A stretch of DNA of 64,000 nucleotides from Microbulbifer hydrolyticus (GTDB lineage Bacteria > Pseudomonadota > Gammaproteobacteria > Pseudomonadales > Cellvibrionaceae). Both the position numbers and the translations under genes were made by a program. The stretch's first letter is position 1, and each line of letters opens with the position of its first letter. The stretch is from NCBI RefSeq assembly GCF_009931115.1, contig NZ_CP047491.1, positions 1,501,501 through 1,565,500 on the forward strand, in the 5' to 3' direction. The notes under the pieces were generated by a model. It was not told where the DNA came from and searched no databases. It worked only from the letters and a program-made list of their open reading frames with translations. Positions 41,578 through 49,575 of the stretch are shown in pieces.

Positions 41578-42792
41578 ATGAACAGGTTGACCATTATGCT
41601 ACTGGGCGGAGCCCTACTAGGGGGCTGTGGCGCGGATCAGCAGGGAGCTGTGGACTTGGCGGGGTATGAGCCATACCGGCAGCAGGCACTTGAAATTGCC
41701 CAAACCACGATTATTGCTGATACCCATATTGATGTGCCCTACCGGCTGGTCGAAGACTACGAGGATGTCAGCAAGGCAACCGAGCGGGGCGATTTTGATT
41801 ATCCGCGGGCCGTGGCCGGTGGGCTGAATGCTCCGTTTATGTCGATCTATACCCCGGCAGAGCTCGAGCAGGAAGGTGGAGCAAAGGCCAAGGCCGAGGA
41901 GTTGATCGGGCTTGTGGAGCAAATGGTAGCCGGGGCGCCAGACAAGTTCGCCATTGCCACCTCCTGGGCCGATATTGAGGCACACTTTGAACAGGGTCTC
42001 ATTTCACTGCCCCTGGGGATGGAAAACGGCTCGCCCCTGGAGGGTGAGCTGGCCAACGTGGAGTATTTCTACAAGCGCGGGGTGCGCTATATCACACTGG
42101 CGCATTCGCTTAGTAATCATCTCTCAGATTCCAGCTATGACGAGGCACGGCCGGCCGGTGGGCTTACTGAATTCGGTCGCGAGGTGGTGACCGAGATGAA
42201 CCGCTTGGGCATGATGGTGGATGTTTCCCACCTGTCCGACGAGGCGTTCTACGATGTGCTGGAAGTGACCAGCAAGCCGGTTATTGCCAGCCATTCCTCC
42301 GCCCGTCACTTTATCCCGGGCTTCGAGCGCAACATGAGTGATGAGATGATCGTGGCGCTGGCGGAGCAGGGTGGTGTGGTGTTCGTGAATTTCGGCAGTA
42401 CCTTTATCAGTCGAGATTCTTATCACAGCCGCGGGGTGCTGCGCGAGGAGCGCCTGCGCTTTATGCAGGAAAAGGGTATAGAGGACCGGGACGACCCCCG
42501 CGTAAGGGATCATATGGAGGCCTTTGGGGCCGGGCAGCCACCTTTCCCTTTTGCCAGTCTGCAGCAGGTGCTCGACCATATTGACCATATTCGCGATATC
42601 GCCGGTATTGACGCCATTGGCATAGGGTCCGATTACGATGGCGTGGGCGATACCCTGCCGGTTGGCCTGAAGGATGTTGCCAGCTACCCGAACCTGATCG
42701 CTGGTCTGTTGGCCCGCGACTACAGCGAGGCGGAGATTCGCAAAATCCTGTCCGGCAACTTGAAAAGAGTATGGCAGGTGGTAGAAGCTTGA
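41578..42792 (+). CDS. Membrane dipeptidase (peptidase M19), lipoprotein
   Basis: A 404-aa zinc dipeptidase of the renal dipeptidase family, anchored by a lipobox (LLGGC, Cys17). Metal-site segments are IADTHID (His50, Asp52), GMENG, MVDVSHLSD, VIASHSSARHF and IGSDYDGVGD. It probably hydrolyses D- or L-dipeptides in the periplasm. GGGAGCG precedes the ATG. The 41371-41577 upstream gap holds no gene. Confidence 0.92.
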   Translation: MNRLTIMLLGGALLGGCGADQQGAVDLAGYEPYRQQALEIAQTTIIADTHIDVPYRLVEDYEDVSKATERGDFDYPRAVAGGLNAPFMSIYTPAELEQEGGAKAKAEELIGLVEQMVAGAPDKFAIATSWADIEAHFEQGLISLPLGMENGSPLEGELANVEYFYKRGVRYITLAHSLSNHLSDSSYDEARPAGGLTEFGREVVTEMNRLGMMVDVSHLSDEAFYDVLEVTSKPVIASHSSARHFIPGFERNMSDEMIVALAEQGGVVFVNFGSTFISRDSYHSRGVLREERLRFMQEKGIEDRDDPRVRDHMEAFGAGQPPFPFASLQQVLDHIDHIRDIAGIDAIGIGSDYDGVGDTLPVGLKDVASYPNLIAGLLARDYSEAEIRKILSGNLKRVWQVVEA

Positions 42793-42979
42793 TCGTACAC
42801 CAGTAAATCAATGTGGGAGCGGCCATAAGCAACTCCCATGGTGACATGAGCAGCAATCAACGCAATCCAGCTCGGTAATTAGGCGGTGTGTGTAAAAGTC
42901 GGTTAGGTTTTATCTTGGTTTTGTGGTTTGTACCGACGCTCTAGTGTAATCAGAAATATATTTAATCGAGATCAATCCA

Positions 42980-43561
42980 ATGAAGTGGTCAATTCCCTTG
43001 CCCGTAGTTCGCTCCGCTATAACTGAGATACTGTCGATTGTTATCGGTGTTTTACTTGCATTGGCAGTCAATGAATGGAATCAAAATAGGATTGAGAAAA
43101 TTAGGGCTGCTGAGGCAATTGAGAATGTCGTTCAAGAGATCCGATCGAATATAAAATTCATGAATGTTGTGCATTCCAATAACCGGGCAGTCGTCGAGTT
43201 ATTGAAGAATGAGAGTGTCCATCAAGATGATGCAGACGAAAAGCAATTTGTGCCAGGGCTGCAAATCCAAGATGCGGCATGGAAAATGCTGAACTCCACT
43301 GGGGTTTCTGAATTCATTGACTATGAAACCCTCTACGATATATCTGCGATTTATTCTCTGCAGGATATTTACAAGTCTCTGGGGTATCAGCTGGTAGAGA
43401 CCACAATGAGTAATCGTGCGTTAGTGGCTGCGCTTTCGCCAGATGCGTCAAAAACACTCGGTGGTGATTTGTTCATGGAGGATATGCTTCTTATTGATAG
43501 CGTGGAAGAGGCCCTGCTAAGTAGTTATGCTAAAACGTTAGAAAAATTGGAGCGTCGGTAG
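42980..43561 (+). CDS. DUF6090-like membrane protein
   Basis: A 193-aa protein with an N-terminal TM helix containing the characteristic ITEILSIVIGVLLALAVNEW (about residues 13-32), followed by a helical soluble domain rich in coiled segments. It is of the DUF6090-like type; function unknown. It ends 8 bp before a convergent gene. Confidence 0.72.
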   Translation: MKWSIPLPVVRSAITEILSIVIGVLLALAVNEWNQNRIEKIRAAEAIENVVQEIRSNIKFMNVVHSNNRAVVELLKNESVHQDDADEKQFVPGLQIQDAAWKMLNSTGVSEFIDYETLYDISAIYSLQDIYKSLGYQLVETTMSNRALVAALSPDASKTLGGDLFMEDMLLIDSVEEALLSSYAKTLEKLERR

Positions 43562-43569
43562 CCCTCTGT

Positions 43570-44310
43570 TTAATCACCTTTCACGGTCGCTATGAGCCTG
43601 TGCATTCGTTTGTAGTGGCTGCCTTTCCAGTAAACTCTCCCGCAGCCCTCACAGCGGCAATATTCGGTGAACTTGCGCCGGCTTGTGGGGGGGATTTGCG
43701 ACCAGACTTCCTCCCGGGTGACCTTCGTCAATGTGCCATTGCACACCGTGCAGCGGGAAAAGGGTGCGAAGCTATTCTGTAATTGCAGTCTATGTACGAC
43801 CTCGGCGAGCTGCTTGAGTGGACGGATGGCGCGAACGTAGTAGGCATGGGTCAGGGCCTTGCGCTTTAGCAGGTCCAGGTCGCGAGTGAGTAGAATCCGT
43901 TCTTGTTGCACCGAAATCTCGACCAGCCTCTGGTCTGCGCAATGGCCGGAGAACACACAGTCGAAGCCCAGCATCCGCAGGTAGCGGGCCAGGCGCCCCA
44001 GGTGACAGTCGAGCACAAAGCGTGATTCGCGCAGAGGCCGAGGGCGCAGGCGGGTGATGCTGGAAATGTCCAGTGCCTCAAACAGCGGGTACACGCTGAT
44101 GCGGTCACCGTCTTCAGGGTGATAATCGAAAGCCGCTGACTGCCCGTTCACTAAAATCAGGTCGACTTCCGTATGTGGCACGCCCACGGCTTCGATGATG
44201 TTCTTGACTGCACCCAATACGACAAAGTCCCGCGTGAAATCGCGCTGTTGTAGCGGTTTGGGCAGGAAGTCGTTGAGTTCCCGGTAGAAACGTAGGGTCA
44301 GTCTGGGCAT
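43570..44310 (-). CDS. Mut7-C RNase domain protein with ubiquitin-like N-terminus
   Basis: A 246-aa protein. The N-terminal part (about 1-85) is a ubiquitin-like Mut7-C domain ending VYPLFEALD. The C-terminal Mut7-C RNase part has a PIN-like Asp (FVLDCHLGRLARYLRMLGFD) and a four-cysteine zinc ribbon (CTVCNGTL and CRCEGCGRVYWKGSHYKRM). The start is ATG 44310; an in-frame ATG at 44370 gives extra residues not seen in the family. Confidence 0.88.
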   Translation of the reverse strand: MPRLTLRFYRELNDFLPKPLQQRDFTRDFVVLGAVKNIIEAVGVPHTEVDLILVNGQSAAFDYHPEDGDRISVYPLFEALDISSITRLRPRPLRESRFVLDCHLGRLARYLRMLGFDCVFSGHCADQRLVEISVQQERILLTRDLDLLKRKALTHAYYVRAIRPLKQLAEVVHRLQLQNSFAPFSRCTVCNGTLTKVTREEVWSQIPPTSRRKFTEYCRCEGCGRVYWKGSHYKRMHRLIATVKGD

Positions 44311-44410
44311 TGCGCACCCGTGTGCGATGGTGGCCTGTTTGTGTGGGTGATTCCGATCCCGTTGAATCACCGTTATAGTAGACGGGTAAACACAAACTCA
44401 GTGCAAAACA

Positions 44411-45517
44411 ATGATAAAAAAGCTGTTGTGGTCCCTGTTTCTGTTCGGCGCGGTGTTGGTGGTTCTGCTACAGATTCCGCCCTCCCAGCCTACTGCCTCT
44501 CAGCCGGCTTCGGTGCTGGAACTTCTCAATGAGCCAGTGCCCGGCCACGCGAACCTGATTTCCATCCAGCCGTTTATGACGGTGTACGATTATTCCGACG
44601 CAGACCTTTTCGCGCGCAAGCTGCGAGGCTATTTACTGCAGGCGCAGCAGGCCGACTGGCTGACTGAGAATAGCCTGGTGGTTTTGCCCGAACATATCGG
44701 TACCTGGCTCGTGGCTGAGGGTGAAGGCTTCCCGGTTTTTGCATCCGAACGCGCCGATGTTGCCCTGCTGTGGGCGGCGCTGGGTAACCTGCCGGGGTTT
44801 GTAAAGAGCCTCTGGGGTGAAAGTGCCCGCGATCCTTTTGCTGCGGCCCTGTTCAAGAGCAAGTCTGTTGCCATGGCGGCACAGTACCAACAGGTTTTTA
44901 CCCGTCTGGCGCAGGATTTCGGCGTGACACTGGTAGCTGGGTCCATCGTGCTGCCGGATCCGCGGATTCAGGACGGACAGATTTTACCGGGGAAGGGGCC
45001 TCTGTATAACAGCAGCTTTCTCTTTTATCCCGATGGTGCCGTTGCCGGTCCGGTACGCAAGGTTTACCCGATCGACAGCGAGCTGCCGTTTACCCAGGCG
45101 GCATCACAGGAACTTCCGGTTTTTGATACGCGCCTGGGGCGGCTTGCGATATTGATCTGCGCGGATAGCTGGTACCCGGATACCTGGCAGCAGGTTGCCA
45201 CTGCGGATCTGGTAGCCGTTCCTTCATTTGCCTCCCCGGATGGTATCTGGGAAATGCCCTGGGGTGGCTATAACGGCGCTGCGGCGCCGGCCGATGTTGA
45301 CCCGGCGGATGTCGGCAAATTGCGTGAAGGGGCAGCCTGGCGCAAGTACGCACTGGCGGGCCGTGGCGGCAGCCTGCGCGCAGGAATCAATACCTTTATG
45401 CGTGGTGACCTCTGGGATCTCGGCGATGATGGTCGCACCACGGCGGTACTACAGGGCGCAGTCATCCAGGGCCAGCGTCGCGACGGAGCGGTCATTTCCA
45501 GCCTCTGGTTACCGTAG
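44411..45517 (+). CDS. Nitrilase-family carbon-nitrogen hydrolase, membrane-anchored
   Basis: A 368-aa protein with an N-terminal TM/signal anchor (about 4-22) and a nitrilase-superfamily core. The triad is Glu94 (LPEHIGTW), Lys217 (GPVRKVYP) and Cys250 (LICADSW). The enzyme probably hydrolyses an amide or nitrile outside the cytoplasm. It begins a run with the amine oxidase (29 bp downstream) and the C69 peptidase, suggesting a catabolic set. Confidence 0.82.
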   Translation: MIKKLLWSLFLFGAVLVVLLQIPPSQPTASQPASVLELLNEPVPGHANLISIQPFMTVYDYSDADLFARKLRGYLLQAQQADWLTENSLVVLPEHIGTWLVAEGEGFPVFASERADVALLWAALGNLPGFVKSLWGESARDPFAAALFKSKSVAMAAQYQQVFTRLAQDFGVTLVAGSIVLPDPRIQDGQILPGKGPLYNSSFLFYPDGAVAGPVRKVYPIDSELPFTQAASQELPVFDTRLGRLAILICADSWYPDTWQQVATADLVAVPSFASPDGIWEMPWGGYNGAAAPADVDPADVGKLREGAAWRKYALAGRGGSLRAGINTFMRGDLWDLGDDGRTTAVLQGAVIQGQRRDGAVISSLWLP

Positions 45518-45545
45518 ATGTTGGTAAAAGCAGGATACAAACACA

Positions 45546-46961
45546 ATGCATGAGAGCGGCAGTATGGAGCGGGTGCAGGTAGTGGTGATAGGCGCCGGCA
45601 TTGCGGGGCTGAATGCAGCGCGCCTGCTTGCGGGGCAGCAATACTCGGTAAGGGTGTTGGAGGCCCGGGAGCGGGTGGGTGGACGCTTGCTGAATCATCA
45701 ATTTGGCAATGGCGACACGGTCGATATCGGCGGCCAGTGGGTGGGGCCCGGGCAAGACCGCATGTACCGGCTGATCGACTCGCTGCATGCACAGACCTGG
45801 CCGCTGTACGACCATGGCGATAACCAGTTGCAACTTAACGGCAAGTTGCGCCGATACCGGGGCACCATTCCCAAGATCAATCCCATTGCACTTGCCGATC
45901 TCGGGCTCGCGATGGCCCGCTTTGAATCCATGGCCAAACAGTTGGATCCATCGGCGCCCTGGCAGCACAGGAAAGCCGGGCTGTGGGATGCCATGACGCT
46001 CGACAGCTGGCTGCAAAAAAACTGCCGCACCCGCCTGGCCCGGCAGTTATTTGCTATCGGTATCGGTGCGGTATTTGCCGCAGAACCCGCAGAAATTTCC
46101 CTGTTACATGCACTGTTCTATGCGCGTTCGGGCAATTCACTGGAAACACTTCTGGCTGTCACCGGTGGTGCGCAGCAGGACAGAGTGCACGGTGGTACTG
46201 CCGGGTTGTGCGATGCCATGGCTGCGCAACTGGGGGCGCGTGTGCAGCTCGGTGCGCCGGTGGCCAGTGTCGAGCAATTGCCGGATGGCCGCATGCAGGT
46301 TCGGCATGCACTGGGCAGCATCCAGTGTGACCGCGTGATCATGGCCGTGCCGCCGAACCAGGCATTGCGTATTGACTTTGCGCCTGCGTTACCGGCCTGG
46401 AGGGACAAACTGCTGCAACGTATGCCGGCGGGTTCCTGTATCAAATGCATTGCCCGTTACGACAAGCCGTTCTGGCGTGAAAGCGGCCTCTCCGGGCAGG
46501 TGGCGAGCCCGGCCGGTCCCGTGCGCGTCACCTTCGACAACTCCGAGAGTGGCAAGTCTTCCGGGTTGCTGATGGGCTTTCTGGAAGGCGATGTGGCGCG
46601 GCACTACAGCAATGTCAGCGCGGATGAACGTCGTAACGCGGTACTGGATTGTTTTGCCCGCTACTTCGGCGAGGCCGCGCGCCATCCGCTGGAGTACGTG
46701 GACAAGGACTGGAGCAGCGAGCCGTGGACGCGGGGCTGCTATGCCGGTCTGATGGCTCCCGGAACCTGGACCGGTGGCGGCGAACGGCTGCGTGAAGCCA
46801 ACGACCGCATACACTGGGCGGGCACGGAGTTTGCGGTGGAATGGTTCGGCTATATGGAAGGGGCGCTGGAATCTGCCGAGCGTGCGGTGGCGGAAGTTAC
46901 GCGCGCGCTCGAGCCGGAAAAACCCTCCTTTGCGGAAGCAGGGGAGGCACCCCGTGTGTGA
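45546..46961 (+). CDS. FAD-dependent amine oxidase (flavin monoamine oxidase family)
   Basis: A 471-aa cytoplasmic flavoenzyme. The FAD-binding VVVIGAGIAGLNAARLLAGQ is at about residues 11-30, followed by EARERVGGRL. The C-terminal FAD segment is IHWAGTEFAVEWFGYMEGALESAERA. Amine specificity is not known. The nitrilase gene is 29 bp upstream, and its stop overlaps the start of the C69 peptidase gene by 8 bp. Confidence 0.9.
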   Translation: MHESGSMERVQVVVIGAGIAGLNAARLLAGQQYSVRVLEARERVGGRLLNHQFGNGDTVDIGGQWVGPGQDRMYRLIDSLHAQTWPLYDHGDNQLQLNGKLRRYRGTIPKINPIALADLGLAMARFESMAKQLDPSAPWQHRKAGLWDAMTLDSWLQKNCRTRLARQLFAIGIGAVFAAEPAEISLLHALFYARSGNSLETLLAVTGGAQQDRVHGGTAGLCDAMAAQLGARVQLGAPVASVEQLPDGRMQVRHALGSIQCDRVIMAVPPNQALRIDFAPALPAWRDKLLQRMPAGSCIKCIARYDKPFWRESGLSGQVASPAGPVRVTFDNSESGKSSGLLMGFLEGDVARHYSNVSADERRNAVLDCFARYFGEAARHPLEYVDKDWSSEPWTRGCYAGLMAPGTWTGGGERLREANDRIHWAGTEFAVEWFGYMEGALESAERAVAEVTRALEPEKPSFAEAGEAPRV

Positions 46962-48132
46962 CACTCTCGCCCTGCGCAGCACAGGAGCCACGTGGCTGGC
47001 AAAAAATAGCGACCGCGATCCGTTGGAAGCGCAGCGGGTGGAGTTCATCCCCGCGGTAAAAGGAGACAGTACCAGGCAGCTGCGCTGTACCTGGATTGAG
47101 ATACCCCAGGTGCCTGATCGTCACGCGTGCATTATCGGTCGTCCGGCGTGGATGTGGGGCGCCGAGATGGGGGTTAATGAGTGTGGGGTTGCCATTGGCA
47201 ACGAAGCGGTATTTTCACGCAAGGTCAAACGCCGCGGTGCGGCGCTACTGGGGATGGACCTGCTGCGGCTGGCTCTGGAGCGTGCGGATAGCGCGGATGC
47301 GGCATTGCAGGTGATTGTCGAGCTGCTGCGACAGTACGGGCAGGGTGGTCCTGCAGGCTATACCCACAAAGAATTTCGATACGACAACAGTTTCCTGATT
47401 GCGGATCGCGCCACTATCTGGAAGCTCGAAACTGCCGGTGCACAGTGGGTGGCCAAAAAGGTGGCGTCTGTGGACAGTATCTCCAATGCCCTCACCATTG
47501 GCGACGACTACCAGCTGAGCACCGCGGAGCTGGCGGCAAAGCCGGTAGACTTCCGGCGCCAGTTCGACACCTGGCTGGTGCCATTGGTCGGTGCCAGCCG
47601 CATGCGGCGTGAATGCAGCCTCAACCAGCTGCGCGCGCTGGATGCGGATACCGCTGGCTTTGCCGACTTTGCCCGCATACTGCGCACGCACCGACGCGGT
47701 AAACCCAGCGGTAACAGCGACCTGTGTATGCATGCCGCGCCATCACGCTCCCCATTCGCGTTTTTGCGCCCCTCACACACCGTGAACAGCATGATTGTGC
47801 GTATCGATGATGGTGGGCCGCGCGTGGCATTTACCGGTACCGCCAGCCCCTGCATGAGCCTGTTCAGGCCCGCCGGGTTTTCTCCTGACTGGAGCGTGTA
47901 TCAGCGGGACCTGTGGGAAAAGCACCGGGTGTGGCTGGACAATGTACGCCGCGGCAGCCGAGGCCGTTTCCAGGCAAGCGTGGCGAACCTGGAAATGGAA
48001 ATGTTTGGGGCGCTGGAAACACTTGACCCGGAAGCGGCTGAAAAGCCGGTCACAGATCGGGTGGAGGCTGTCTTTCGGGATGCAGTCGGTGACTGCCAGC
48101 CGGGGGTGAAAGCGGGCTCACTTAATTTTTAG
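46954..48132 (+). CDS. C69-family dipeptidase (secernin-like)
   Basis: A 392-aa Ntn-hydrolase of the C69/secernin family. The GTG start at 46954 gives the needed Cys2 nucleophile (MCDTLAL); GGGGAGG lies upstream. Other features are KNSDRDPLEAQ, the GVNECGVAIGNEAV segment and the SNALTIGDDY stretch. Translation is coupled to the amine oxidase gene (8-bp overlap). A longer reading frame from 46774 is not the gene because it lies inside the oxidase. Confidence 0.88.
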   Translation: MCDTLALRSTGATWLAKNSDRDPLEAQRVEFIPAVKGDSTRQLRCTWIEIPQVPDRHACIIGRPAWMWGAEMGVNECGVAIGNEAVFSRKVKRRGAALLGMDLLRLALERADSADAALQVIVELLRQYGQGGPAGYTHKEFRYDNSFLIADRATIWKLETAGAQWVAKKVASVDSISNALTIGDDYQLSTAELAAKPVDFRRQFDTWLVPLVGASRMRRECSLNQLRALDADTAGFADFARILRTHRRGKPSGNSDLCMHAAPSRSPFAFLRPSHTVNSMIVRIDDGGPRVAFTGTASPCMSLFRPAGFSPDWSVYQRDLWEKHRVWLDNVRRGSRGRFQASVANLEMEMFGALETLDPEAAEKPVTDRVEAVFRDAVGDCQPGVKAGSLNF

Positions 48133-48187
48133 CCGGAGTTGCTAGCCGGAGTTGTGTATCCGCGCCGATACGCAGGTGTGTATTAAA

Positions 48188-48212
48188 AAGGCGCACGATT
48201 TCGCCTCTTTTT
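48188..48212 (+). terminator. Weak terminator after the C69 gene
   Basis: AGGCG/CGCCT stem of 5 bp with an 8-nt loop, then CTTTTT. It is 57 bp past the stop. Confidence 0.45.
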
Positions 48213-48223
48213 CCAGCGTCCTC

Positions 48224-48251
48224 TTGAAATGAAAGTGCGGCGGCGTATAGT
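48224..48251 (+). promoter_or_regulatory. Sigma-70 promoter upstream of the 48514 gene
   Basis: TTGAAA, a 16-bp spacer and TATAGT form a close match to the sigma-70 consensus. Predicted start of transcription is near 48258, giving a leader of about 255 nt. Confidence 0.65.
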
Positions 48252-48289
48252 GCGCATTCTTCTAATCAACCCAACCAATGGAGGCTTAC

Positions 48290-48355
48290 ATGTTCAGACA
48301 ATTTGATATTGCTGTCGCACTGGGTCTGCGTGGTTGCGGCCTTTTTGTTCGCTGA
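48290..48355 (+). CDS. Possible leader ORF (21 aa) upstream of the 48514 gene
   Basis: ATG at 48290 has a strong GGAGG 6 nt upstream and encodes MFRQFDIAVALGLRGCGLFVR before TGA. It lies just after the promoter and 158 bp before the next gene. It may be a translated leader that affects the downstream gene, or a small protein. The remaining gap 48133-48513 shows no other ORF. Confidence 0.45.
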   Translation: MFRQFDIAVALGLRGCGLFVR

Positions 48356-48513
48356 ACGCTCTTCTGATCCAGTTTCTCCGATAGCTGTCTGACATTGTCC
48401 GCATTTGCGGGCTCGCTTTGATATTTTTTTACGCAGGCCCGCTGGGCAATGCGCGACCGCGTGTTGCCCGAATTTATCGGCTTGCTTGAAAGCGGGTAAA
48501 ACCCGTAGTAATT

Positions 48514-49503
48514 ATGAAAACGTTTGAACTGGATATGATACTGGAATGCCTCGGTGGTCAACGCCGTACGTTCCACTACTTTAAAGATAAATACTGCCTG
48601 GATCTTATTGGCAACGAACTTCAGGAGCTTCCAGGGCAGGCCATGTCACTGCGTGATTTACGTCAGGGACGCTGGGAGAAGTTTCTGCACAAGCCGCTAT
48701 TGAAATCAATTTTGGCCGACTGTGGCGATGGTATGTTGCGCAGTGAGCAACTCAAGGCTGCGTGGATTCCGGAGCAGTATGCTTTCAATTTGACTCTTGG
48801 TACCTGGTACCGGGAATACCGCTGCTGTCAGCAGACGGCGCGCCCGGGTGGCAGTCTCGTACTTCAACTCAATTTTGATCAGCGCCACAATCGAGCTTAC
48901 GAAAAACTGCTGAATTTTTCGGCTTTGAGCAAGTATGCGCGTTCAAATTTCGATGCCAAAGCGAGTGTGCGTGGTTTCAGCGGGCACCCGGTCAATTTCG
49001 TCCGGGGGTGCACCATGTCCTGGGTGCGAATGGATATGGACCTTGATCGTGGAGAGTGTCTGATCGAGGAGGTGCAGAACGATTGGTTGCGTAACAGCGA
49101 GTGGCTGGCAACGCACTTCGAGAAATGCCTTGCAAAAAACAAGGTGAAAGCAATCGAGAGGATCAGCCCGCAGTTCAAGGGGCATTACCGGGAGTTTATC
49201 GACTATGTGCGGAATGTGCTGAAGCCCTACCGGACACTTTGGGCCGAAGCCTCGTTAGCGGCAGCGATTGATTTTGTGCGTGCCGAAATTGGTAGCGTGG
49301 ACATCTTTTACCACACCGCCGACACCGGCGCGCGACTCAAGGGGATTAAGGACGACCTGCCTCCCAAATCGCTGTATACGCGTTTGCCAGAGCGGTTCGG
49401 CTTCCAGCTGACGGATGAGGCACCGTCCTTTTTGCAGAGTGACAAGTTCACTCGTCGCTGCATGAAGGCGATAAAAGAGCCGGTAAGGTTTTACCGGCTG
49501 TGA
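48514..49503 (+). CDS. Protein of unknown function
   Basis: A 329-aa soluble protein; the family is not recognised. It has no signal peptide and no TM segment. Notable segments are YREYRCCQQTA, RGCTMSWVRMDMDLDRGECLIEEVQNDWLRNSEW and SVDIFYHTADTGARLKGI. The strand-like motif with acidic residues (MDLDRGECLIEEVQ) could be part of a nuclease-like site, but this is speculation. ATG 48514 has no strong ribosome site. A 9-bp hairpin (AGCCGGTAA/TTACCGGCT, 49478-49499) overlaps its 3' end. Confidence 0.7.
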   Translation: MKTFELDMILECLGGQRRTFHYFKDKYCLDLIGNELQELPGQAMSLRDLRQGRWEKFLHKPLLKSILADCGDGMLRSEQLKAAWIPEQYAFNLTLGTWYREYRCCQQTARPGGSLVLQLNFDQRHNRAYEKLLNFSALSKYARSNFDAKASVRGFSGHPVNFVRGCTMSWVRMDMDLDRGECLIEEVQNDWLRNSEWLATHFEKCLAKNKVKAIERISPQFKGHYREFIDYVRNVLKPYRTLWAEASLAAAIDFVRAEIGSVDIFYHTADTGARLKGIKDDLPPKSLYTRLPERFGFQLTDEAPSFLQSDKFTRRCMKAIKEPVRFYRL

Positions 49504-49518
49504 CAATAACAGAGTGCG

Positions 49519-49550
49519 GGCCATGTTGCCGATTAACCGGCAACGTGGCC
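49519..49550. terminator. Hairpin between convergent genes
   Basis: GGCCATGTTGCCG/CGGCAACGTGGCC (one wobble) lies between the stop codons at 49503 and 49576. No T-tract follows on either strand, so termination is not certain. Confidence 0.35.
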
Positions 49551-49575
49551 ACGGCCAGAATAAATCTTAGTAATC

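Noticed and set aside
46774-46953. Extended start of the C69 peptidase inside the amine oxidase gene
   Set aside because: The family needs Cys as the second residue; GTG at 46954 gives it.
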